A stretch of DNA of 64,000 nt from Burhinus oedicnemus (Eukaryota; Chordata; Aves; Charadriiformes; Burhinidae). Each line of letters begins with the position of its first letter. The stretch's first letter is position 1. The stretch is from assembly GCA_008921705.1 (NCBI GenBank), contig VFFE01007669.1:4903265-4967264 (forward strand). The letters run 5' to 3'. Of this stretch, positions 15,101-27,100 are shown one piece after another. The position numbers and the translations under genes are program-made. A model generated the notes under the pieces. The model saw nothing but the letters and a program-made list of their open reading frames with translations, was not told the origin of the DNA and did no database searches.

Positions 15101-18100
15101 AATGTTAACAGATACACAGAGTCACTTGAGCTGAATTTGAACATTCAACAGTGAGGACCGAACACCTCTTAAGTGGAAACAGTTTCTACTATACTTCGTA
15201 AGTTGGGTGTATGCATCAAGAGCAGAAGAGTCCCTTTATTTACCTATTCACAAATTACAAAAACTCAGTAGGTATCAAAATTGCCACACAGACCTCACAG
15301 CAGATGCCCTGCTCATTGTCAGTGAAGTAGTAAAAAGACACTTGTTTGTTTGTTCTCGTTTTAAAATAAAGGTATAGCTATAAATAATCAAGGCAGAGAC
15401 CAGAGGCCCTGAACTACCCCATCTTCTGGAGTATGCGCTGTCTATTAGCAAGATGGACCAGGTTCAGCTGTTCTATTTATACAGAAGAAGAAATTTAGTT
15501 TTTAAAACAGTTTTGATTTTAATAATGGAAAATTTAGTTCTCAAATACCTATTTAGTATTTATTCCAAATTATACTATATGCTGTCTCTATTGAAGTTGC
15601 TGCATTAGAGCAATTATCATCTTCATAATTGACCTCCTATTATGTCAGATTGCTGCAATTTAAACTCTGAAATTCAAACTAAATTACAATCTTTCACCCT
15701 TAGGCACTCAGATCAACTTGAAGTATTGAGCTGCCCCTCTAAGCAAAGAGATGAAGGTCAAACAAAGGACACTTTTCCTTCAGTAAAAGTACTTAATAGT
15801 TTTTGCTCAGCTCTTGTATCTTTACTGAATAGGCTGACTGATAAGGTGAGAAGACAGGGGACACAGATAAGCTTGTCAACCCACAACAAATATTTCTGTT
15901 CAATGCCACCTTCTGTAGATAAGGCAGAAGCATTATATTAGAATACACAGTAGACAAGCTATGATTTACCATCCTGGAAATCACCATGAATGCAGCCTCA
16001 TATACATAATCATCTACAGATACATAATTTTCTAACATACCTTTGTGCAATGGTTGAGGCATGGTTAAAATCTGGATAAGCAAAAGGGATGAGACATCTC
16101 TGTAAAGCACAGGAACTTCTGGCAGCTCTTCACTTATCAGCCTGGAAAGAAAACCCAAAGAAAATCACTTCTGACACTATAAGCCCATTTTTCATTTTCA
16201 TATTTAATTTTTATTTTATTTTAAATAGTATTATATTTGATATCAAACTTACAGAAGCCAAATACCTGACAATTCACTAACTGATCTCGATTTTAAAACC
16301 TAATGGATTATAATGTTACCTAATATTACTAATGGATTGTAATAACTCACGAGGAAGTCACCATTTCAGCACATTATTGTTAAAGTATCTTAAAACTTTC
16401 CAAAACTGCCTGAACTAATTATTTCTATGCACAGTCTCAAGGAACATTCAGTATTTCACTTTTAGAACTTACATTCCAAAATAAGAAAATATACTGCAGA
16501 GTAACATAATAATTGAATTGGTTTTCAAAGTGTGGCATTTGACACATATACATATATCCATTCTGTAACAGCAATGAATCCTCAAATTACATTAACGTTA
16601 CAGGGATTGCTCCTATTGGAAAACACTGAGACCTTACAAAAGGTATTGCTTTCCTTTACATAAGGAAATGAAGACCCAAGCAGCCATCACAGGTGGGATT
16701 ACGTAATCTTACACACAGTTTTCATTACAAACCCCATATGGCTAGAAGGACAGCAAATAAGCACATAAAGAGATACTGCAAACTTTTGAACTATTCAGAT
16801 CCACTGAATAACATAACATCACCTTGTAGTCTTATACTTCAAAGCAGAAAATGTTTGCAGATAGGAGGTAGTATGTTTCTAGCTTGGTGTAGCAATATCC
16901 AACAATATTCCAACAATATTCTATACGTTCAACAGCTGAGTCAAAATGTCAAAAAAAAAAATCATTCTCCCCTCTTTAATTGATACAGAGTGTGAAGGAA
17001 ATCTTATGCAGGAGCAGCTGGTACATTGCATCCTCCATTGTCACCTTTCCCCTTCTGCAACACACGCAGAATAAAGTGCTGTTCGGGTTCTTATTCCCAT
17101 TCCCAAACAGCGGTGGTGCTAGCTGGTTGGCTGTTGAATGCCAATGGAGTAACTGAGATGGAGATATGTGTTTGAGATATTTATCTGTACCAGTACCACA
17201 CGATATATCATGAGGCCCTAGTATAACTGACCCCGAGTCTCCCATGGAAGAGAGTCCTCAACAGCCTCCTACAAATGGATGTGAACGTTGCAAAGGAGAA
17301 CACCACACGCTACCAAGTTCCTTTCAGTTGCCATGTGATTGAAATGCTGTCCTAGAAGAGCATTTGTGTTCTATCACGCCTTAGGCTTTTTCATCTCTTT
17401 TTCCTCCTCTTTTGTCATTCTTCTCACTGGTCAGAAACTGCAGGAAAAACAATTCTCCCTCTCCTGGTAGGAGCTTCCCTTACTTAGGGCAGCTATAGCC
17501 TCTATGCCATGTGGCACTTCACTATGCCCTCCATAAAAACACCTTTGAAAGTCAGGAAATCAAGATACATCTGCCTGCTACAGTTTCAAGGTTATCTTCA
17601 TGCTTTGTTCCAGCAATCTTAACTGTCCTGCAGGTAAACCACAACTGATGAAGTGCCAGATAGTTGTATTGAAAATATACATATACCCCTATCAAGATCC
17701 ACCCCCAGAAGCACAGCCTCACCCTCCTCCTTTTGATTGCTCTGCAACACATGGTGGACTGCAGGTTCCCAGTGAGGTTTTAAGCCATGCAGCAAGTGCC
17801 CAAGTTTCTGTTCACCTTTCAGAGCATGACTGGTGAACTATTGTTGGATCCGGTTATTGCCTCTCTTCCAAGAGGATCAAACTCTTCCTCTGATCCCACT
17901 CAGCTGCCACTGGCTACTCCATTAGCTTAGTTGATGCTTCTCTTTATGAAGGCACCAACTCCCCTTGGTGCCATCTATCACACACAGCAGACAAACTGAG
18001 CTCTTGCAGACCATGTACTGGAAAAGGTTGTCCACATGCGGTGGGATGTGGATGCATGCATAAGATCCTTAGTGCCTTCTAATAGCTTTGGGGATCCAAC

Positions 18101-21100
18101 CAGTTTATCATCTCTGAGGCACATAAACATGATGCTGCTTCTGGAAGGAGACCCCTACATAGTTACTGATTTCATGAAAACTCAGACTTCTCTCTACAAA
18201 AGGCACTGCTAGGAGTCATCTGTGATACGAATTTTAACATGCGGAAGCAGTCATATAAGAGGAGGATTAAAAGAACACTTCTGGTCACATTGAGTGTGTT
18301 ATCCAACCATACATTTTTTTAATACTCTCCTTCCTTCCTCTCCCAGCTCAGTAAGGCACATTCTGAAGCAATAATTTTATTAAATGGCTAAAATTTCTGG
18401 TCATTTTATGCAACACACTCAATTGTGAGAATGAGCACAAATGGCTTGGTTGATTAGTCTTATAAAATGAAGTCACAGAAAACATAGCCTAACTGGTCTT
18501 TTTGAATTAATGAACCCAAACAGCTACAGAATAAACACTATCCATAATGGCTTTCGTTATAATCAATCATTTCATAAAATGATTGTTTTAAAAGACTGTA
18601 ACATACATAAATATACATATTTATATATGGGAGCCTCTCAAACAAAAAACAAGTATTCTAAAAATCAGTATATTGAAATCTAAAGAAGACAAGGGGGCAA
18701 AAATTTGTACCACACTACCAAGTCTCATTTTCAAAATTATACAGGCAATGAAGATGCTAATCTTACTAAGCTCTCTAATTCTACTTTTACCTATGGCTAG
18801 TTCTATTTTATGATCTATGCCACTGAGTTTTAAAATAACCCTCATTACATAATGACTTTAAAACCACGACATCTCTTAAATTACCTCTCACCTTTAATTC
18901 TTAATTTATATATAAATTGGAGAAAAAAAATTTAATTTGGAATAACATTAAGACCAAGAAAAAATTAACTCCCTCTGGTCACAATTAGTTGAACACCTCT
19001 TTCTGACGGGGGTATCAACATCAGTATCATTTAACAGTCATGTAACAATTAGGTCAAATACCATTTCTGACAAAATTAGGAAATATACTTATATATACAG
19101 AATACCGTGACTGACTGGCAACATGACAAATAAATATACTCATTTTCACATGCAGGACCAACTGAACTATTTGTCTGATTTATTCATTTCATATGAATTG
19201 GAGAAGTAAAGCTACATTAAACGTCAGGGTTTTAGATAAGCAGCTTCCGTTTACGTCAAGCACTGCAGCATATGAAGCACTTAAAAACTGCTCTGTCATT
19301 TGTTAAGAACCTAAATAACTTCTTCGTTATGACACTGAAACTGAATTTATAAAATGTGTTTAGAAATGTGTTTTATGGAAATTACCCATCCTATTAATTC
19401 CCAATGCATATGTGAAAGCTTGACAAATCTGACTTTACAAAAAAAATCATGCCACAGAAGCCTCTAATAAAATGAAAGCAAGTACAATTTCAGATGGGAC
19501 CAAAGTAACATAAAATGATTCAAATGTGTTATAGCTGTATGATGTATCCATTAAAAAAAAGGAGGGGAGAGGTGGAAATAAACTGCACAGTGCAATATAA
19601 ACATATACCAAAATGAAAAATGAAATACGCATTGCTTGACTTTCTCTATGGAACTGACCTCTCCTCCAGTCCAAGGTAATTGGGCTGCACCTCTCACTGT
19701 GCCAATACCAGAGCTGTCTATCAGCTGACAGCTGAGCAACTCTGCCTCTGTATTCTGCATCCTCTTCCTGATAGACATTATATGGGAATCACTTCTTTGG
19801 GAATGGATATAGAGGAATAGGAAATTCTGTTTTACTTTGGAACAAGCAGTATTTGCTTAGGGCCTTTCCTTACATATATGCTCCTCTTCCCCTCTCCTCT
19901 CAGCTAGAGACACTTAAAATTTTTGTTTGATGCTAACTCCAACTGATTAGAAAGTTATAAAGCCAACAAATAAAGTGGAAGTTTTGAGCCTCACACCTCT
20001 TCAAACTGTCAGATACAGAAAACCTGAGACACAGGGATACAGATACAGCCAAACAAGAGCTCAATCAACTAGGGTAAATTTATATTTCCTTCACTATTTG
20101 TAGGATGAGAAATACAGTCCTCAAATCCCAACCTGCAGAAAGGTCAGACTAATACACAGCTTCTGATGTTCAGGATAAGAAAAGCAGAATTCTACTATTT
20201 ATTCTGGCTACAGTGTATGACATAATCACAATTTCTTATTTGCTCTTCGTTGCATCACAGCAGATTTTACAGCAGGTCAGTTTTTCTCATTATACAACAA
20301 AGGATTTCACTGACAGTACTAACATTAGGCACTCCCATTCTCTCTTTCACCACTGTGCTCCCAGCAGTCCCTTGTCATCAGCTCCCAAACATATTCAAAT
20401 TAACCTTTTTAAAAATATGGATTAGTTCCTCAACTTTGTTCATGATGCAGCCTGCTCAAGTTACATCAGCACAGCTGAAGAAGACAGTGAGCTACAGTAC
20501 AGGGGAAGGAAGAAACAGTCAAGAGCAAGTACTCCTGGAGCTGGCATTACTGTCAAAATCTCTGTATTATAACATGTGTGCTGAGATACTGGTGCTTCAG
20601 GCAGGATTTGTGCGTTTATTGAATAGACCACGTAAGTCCTGTTGCAGCATGTGTATGTATATACCACCTCTTGCACAAGCCTTAACTAAACCCCATTGTG
20701 CCATCATCCTACTCTCCGTCTGCCTTGGACTATCTCATAAAAACTGTTTTATTTTTCCCATTTCACAACAGTTTCTGTGATGGAGATGTGACTTAAGAGG
20801 TTCCCATGCACAGTTGCTCACTCCCATCCCTGCGCTGCAGTTTATTGTCCCAGTACGACACTATGAACAATCACCAAAGTGATCTAGCTTAGAACAAAAC
20901 AACAGCAAAATACTTTAGTAAAAATAACCCAGTATATTTCAGTATCTCAGTTTATCATGCATTTCTCCCTACAAGTGCTTCTACTGCAGAGTTCCTTAAT
21001 GTTTTACCAAATCATTCTTTGCTGACACCTTTTGTCTGTCAAGACAGACACAAAAATTTCAGCTTTCATAGAGATGTAAATTTTAAAAAATGTATATCCT

Positions 21101-24100
21101 TTATTTTCAGGTTTGGCATTCCTGAAACTCTGGCTACTTGGACTAGTCCATTAAATTCACATCTGTGTTTAGTAATTACTGCCTCCAGCTTCTCCATCTC
21201 TGTCCCCTGCCAGAAGCTATTATTCCCCACTTACACCACAATAATTATTTATTTGATCACCTTTGAAACCAGGTCTGCCCCTAGTAGAACAGTTTGCTTA
21301 AGTACAGCCTGTGGGACCAAGTGTGTATTAAATTTGACAATATGAACTGCAGAGGAGAAAGAACCCACTATACCATTCACAAGTTCCTGAGACTTAGCTT
21401 TATCTTTTTTCCTCCCTCTTCCTTCAAACAGTTCACGATATTTAGGCCCTTTCTGATAGGGTATCTTCTTGCTCAAAATTTCCTTATTTCTACTCTGCCT
21501 TGGTGTGACTGCATGAGCTCCTTCCTATCTTTCCTCTCAGCTGCCATCTTCAACTACAAAGTGATCTAGGCACAGATGTAGAGGACGACACTGGGCAAAA
21601 GCAGGGGCTTTGGGAAGTATATTAGAGCAATTCTGTGACAGTCTTTACAAATGACTTTGATCAGTTCTCCCAAACACATGAAATCTACGGCATGATTTCC
21701 GAATAATGATAGCTGTGTTTTGGAAAACCAAGCTAAAAATTGTGAGCTCTATACTTGGGTAGTTTTAATTGTAAATATTCATGTATTTAAATAAAATAAC
21801 TACAATTAAATAAGGGTGAAAAGATAATGCAATGGCACTTGTATCCCACGGATTATTTTCTTTTTTAGTTTTGAAAATTACCTTTTTAAATAAAAATGCC
21901 ACTAACTTCCCTGGAAAATTGCTTTCAACTGAAATAATAATTCAAAGAAAAAATTAAATAGAAAAACATAGCATGTTCGTTTAAAGTTATTTTTCTCCTG
22001 TGACTTTCCCAATGTTAAATTGTTTAGAATCACAATAATACAGTCAGATAACATAGATCTTTTCTTCTCATTGACATTTTTTTTCTACAAGTCTTTACTT
22101 GAAGTCTCATAAACCAGTCAAGCTAATGATTCAGATAACCTGGCTAGCTTCAAAATGGCGGAGTGCTATCCACATCTTAAATCTGTAGTGGTATTTCCCC
22201 ACCACCCTCTTAATCTTCTTCAGTTTACAGCAGCATATCACCTTCTAATTGCTCTGAGCACTCTTTCCTGTACCTGAAAAAATTTGCTATCCTGGATTTC
22301 TCAAAAGGCTGTGTGACTCTAAGAAGTGTGCAATTAGATCTTACACACCAATCATATGATACCATCTTCAAATGAAAGCTACTACAAATTTCTAAAATAT
22401 AATTATGGATATCCACCTTATGCTCTAATTTATACATTAAAAACATGTCCCCAAGTTGCCTCCTCTGCAGCTTTCTGAGGTCTGCAGACTAAGGTTGGAA
22501 AAATATTCCAATGAGTGAGGAAAGAAATTCTAGCTTGATTGCATCTGTGCATCTCAACAGTAAACTATTTCATGGCAAAATGGATGATCTCTCAGTTATA
22601 GCTTCCTATACCATTTAGGACTTAGTGCCAAAACAACATCAGCAAGTCTACCAAGAAATCTTGAAAACCAATGCGTGAAACAAAAGAATTGCTCAAATGC
22701 ATTCCCAATGTGCAACACCTCCTGCAAAGCAAGCCATTATGGTACACAGTATCATTCATTTCAAAGTGATTCAAAATACCGCCTAATGAAATGTAACTTG
22801 CAGCAATCTAACCCTGACCAATGCATGGTGAATTCCATCAAGTCTGTAAGGGCAACAAAAGTTGCATGTGCAGACAAAGCAGACTCTTTGTTAAGAGCCG
22901 CTTCCAAAGCCAGCAAGCTCTTCAAATACCAAACTGAGAATTGCATGATCAGTCCCACAGCCATTCAGACTGTCAACAGCCTATCAACATGATCTTAATT
23001 TTGGCTGGTATGAGTCAGTCAACCATACATCAAATTTATTAACCTTGTTCCACTGCTCAATCTAGGTCCGGGCAGAATCACACAAAAATGTACTCTCAAA
23101 GTAATTTGAATGCATGCTGAACGGAGGTTTTCAGGTTATAAAATTCTGGATGCTTGGTTCTGCTAATGGTTTATAAACTAACCTGTTAATCTAGTCTAAT
23201 TACTGCAATAATCTAATGTTGATTGCAAAAAAAGACCCGAGACCAAGAGGACAAAAAGTAAAATCTCAAACTAGAATCAAGCACAAACATTTTAATAATT
23301 TTTCCTCATTTGCAGATTAGGATTGTGGCATCACTGTCCTAGATCAATTTTTGAAATCCCATGAAACTTTCCACCTCAGGCTTCTAGAAACATACCGGCA
23401 AATACACAGCTGGGCAGGCACTAAAAAGACAGTTTTGTCAATATTATTGCAAGGTACAAAGTGGAGACCTTAGCTATGAAGAAGATGCTCAAGGTGCCAA
23501 GAGAAAACAAAAATTTACTGTTCTCTTCTCATGAGGGAAAATAATCATCTGGTTTTAGGCAAGAAACCTGTCTTCTCACTGTCAAGGTAGAATCTGAAAA
23601 GTGAAGGGTCTTAAATCAAGTAGGGAGATGAGTCCTTGCAGAACACAGATACATGGCTCCATTTATTATATGGTTATTCCTTGTACAGCTGTGTATATAA
23701 GGTTAATGTTTTAAAAGCAAACTCAGGTAAAGAACTTGTTTAAAATAACATGAAAATTTTTCGCTTCAAGTAGAATTACTTCTCACATACATTAGGCCTA
23801 CTTATTTCTGTAACATATTAGCTAATAGCTAAATTAGTTGTTGCCCAACTTTCAATAAACTATTTGTGAACTTGATCTCGATGTAAATTTTGTCTAGCAT
23901 CCGTACCAAGAACAGCAGTGCACCTTATCCACTTACACAATACTATTAAATTTGCATGTGCTTAAGCTTGAAAGTGGTGTATTTAAGCTTTAACTCAAAA
24001 CTGGAATGTGTCAGATTTTATGTAAAAGAAATTTGAAAATTCATTTTTACAAACACATACACACTATTTTTAGATGTTAAGTTCATCAGCCTACCTCACA

Positions 24101-27100
24101 GAGAATTTAAATTAAGACAGAAAGTTACCCAAAGTCCCTCTGTAAGGATGTTTCTTTCACAAGGTAAAAACTGATATTTGGTAAATTAAAATACTTGCTC
24201 TGAATTTTTATCCTGGATTGGCTGCGTTAGTTTTCTCCAGGGATTGTATGCAGAGTCTATGCTGTAGAGACGCATGTGCATGGCCAACACATGGAACAGC
24301 TGATCTGAAAGGTGAAGAAGATAGATTGCTGATTATTATGTACAATAATATGAAGTACGTTACATTAAATCGCCATCATTTATTTTACAAGATTCTGAAA
24401 AGTCTGTCTTCTCATTCCAAATAAGCTGGTACCCTAACAAGCATCTTTTTTTTAAAAAAAAATTTATATTTTAAAAAAGGTTTTGAAGAGAAGTAAGATT
24501 TCAATAGAAGGCAGTGAACTTATGCATGTATATGACAAAATTATTTTGTTTTCTCTCCCGAAATTCTGAAACAGAGCAAGGCTGTTTAGAAAGCTTCGAC
24601 CAGATCTCAGTTGTTACAGCACTCATTAAAAACCTGCTCCATGTAACTTAATGAAAGGTCTTTTTAAAAAGTGTTTCATATGCTGTTGTGTTGCTAAAGT
24701 TCCATGCTCCTTTCACTTCCCTTTCCCAGTTTATGCCAGAAGCCACGATTTCCTAAACATCTCTTCTAAACAGAGACTGATATACTTTTAACACACAGCT
24801 TTTATTCCTCTCACTCACAGTTAAGTTCTGTGCACAACATATTTGAAATTAACCTAAAGTTGATAGAAGTTCTCGCCTGTAGCAGGATCACTTCGGCTCT
24901 TCATCCTTAAAAGGCTATTATTCTTTCTGCCTTCATGAAGTTATTTTGTAGGTAACTTTTGGAAGAGAAAAAACCCCAAACTTCTGACCACACCACAATG
25001 ACACTAAAGTAGCAATGGCCTTTATAACTGCAGAGATTTGTCTATACAACCTACAGACAAAGTTTGCTGATACTCATCAATTGAAAACCTTATGTACATC
25101 CACGGTGTCAAAAATATCATTTGCAAAACACTTCCAGAACCTTTTGAACAAAGGATGCTTAGTTTATTATTCATGCACATTACTGCAACATCATATATTA
25201 AAATGTACATTTTTCTCTATGAATGATATGATCAACACAAAAAAGGTAACATCTAATCCTTTCTCCCCTTAAGCGAGCTAAGAAGGCAGGCACCATCTAC
25301 ACTGACAGCATTTTCAGAAAGGTATGTACAATAAGAATCTCAGATTTCATTTCTTTTTCTGTGTTTAAGTTACAGTTTGGAAAAAAATGCATCTTTTTTT
25401 ATCTTCATTGGTTTATATTAAAAGCATATTTTAAAATACCATTTCCCATGATTTTGCTGACTTTTTTCTCCTGTCACACTTTATCTTGCTATTTGCTGCC
25501 ATGTTCACTCCTCCTGTTCAGTTTTCTGGGATCCTGCTTCCTTCCTCCCTTTCATTTTAACTTTTTCCCTTAGTATCTTGCCATCTCCTTTCCCCTCGCC
25601 ACTCTTTTATTCTTTCAATTGATCCCTTTGCCTCCTACTCTCTTCATCTCTCTCCCTTCTCTCTACAACCCACTTGCTCAACCTACACACTCACTCACAG
25701 GTCCTCATTTTTAAGTAGAAATAGCAGCTATTAATTTATTTTCCATAAATAGACAATTACTCAGAGGTACGCAATGGCCAAAAAAGTCGCATGATGAAGT
25801 CAGCTGACTGCCAGAGCCTGAGGGCTGTAATTAGCTCCTGGGGTTTGTAAAATAATTGGAGATGTAGATGGCATTGGAATTGATTGCTGTCACCTGCTTT
25901 CTGAATAAAAACAGTCAATGAGGACGAAATAAGTTATCTTTTCTCCTGGCAAAACACTGCTTTGCTGACAAACTTCAAAACCCTGAAAATATACTGATAT
26001 TACATCAAAATAATAAAAAACCTGCCAGTATGGTTTTATTTGGAACAAAACTCATTAAAGTATCCGTTCCTTCCTTCTTGCCTCACTGCTACTAAAAGGA
26101 ATGTCATTTTTTTCCTGAACTGCTCCTTGTCTCAAACAGAAATGGGCAACTATGCAAAAAAAAAAAAAAAAAAAAGCTTAGCATAATTAATTAACCCTCC
26201 GTTCCTTTAACAGCTATTTTCCTGAGCTTTTACTAATATGAAATCAAGCAGGCAAGCATCAAATTCTAGCATTGGAGAATTTATTTGTAATGTCCAGATG
26301 TGTAATGTTTATGGAATCAAGATACATTCTAGCATCGACTGAATCTGAACAGAAAAATTCAGTTTAGCAGTCTTCTAAGACAGTAATTTTTGTTTGTGAT
26401 TAAGGCAGCTATCGCTCCTTTACAAGAAAATGTGTTTAGCACGTAAATGTGCTAGGAAGCAGGTAAGAAGATATGGTTACAATGACCTTTTATGAAATAT
26501 TTTTTATGAACTGACTTAAAATTATGAAGACACCCTCTCAGGCAATGCAGCACCATCATGCTGGTCTCTAGACCCGTGGCAGCTGAGGACGAACACCACC
26601 TGCTAATGGGAACACCGCCACTGACACAGGCTGATGGCACACACCTTCCCTGCTGGCAAAAATTAGTTCCGATTTGTCTATTGCATCCATATTCACATTT
26701 CTGAGAAGGTTCCTAAAAATTAGCAAAAACTAAGGCCTAGCCAGAGGAAGATCCAAAGGTTTATTCCTTCACAAACATTTTTCTGTTTTATACCACAGTG
26801 ACTCCAATTGCTTTACCTCAAATTTACTGTCATTACAGAGTACTGGAGAAAGGCAAGGAAAACACCAGAGCACCGAAAATCTAGAACCGGCAACTTCTTT
26901 GTGCACAAAGTGTTTGGTGTTTCACCACATTCTTATGCTTAAGGGACTGGCAGAAATCTACCTTGGGCCAAATGAATACCAGAGGTTTTTTTCCTCTGTA
27001 TTCCTGTGAATGCATCATTCCAAAACAGAAACCTAAAAATACAGAATAACTTCCCATTTTTCAATACACTACTTAGAAGCTTTAAAATACTTTTTTTTCC

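Larger units (their letters stand above)
9069..16040 (-). other. UBR3: UBR3 intron e11-e12
   Basis: 6,972 bp, GT-AG. It holds a 16-bp tandem duplication at 9121-9152, a T24 run at 11299-11322 and a CTCF-like match at 11617-11632. 12590-12890 is somewhat GC-richer and open in one frame, but I recognise nothing in it. Confidence 0.88.

Noticed and set aside
19551..19778. Minus-strand frame with [20 protein letters not shown], considered as an extra exon
   Set aside because: Splice-like sites exist but the peptide matches nothing in UBR3, and the phases of e10 and e11 already agree without it.
20250..20780. 176-codon plus-strand open frame, the longest in the window
   Set aside because: It does not resemble any protein I know, starts and ends in ordinary intron sequence, and has no splice, promoter or codon-usage support. 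One such frame is expected by chance in 64 kb.
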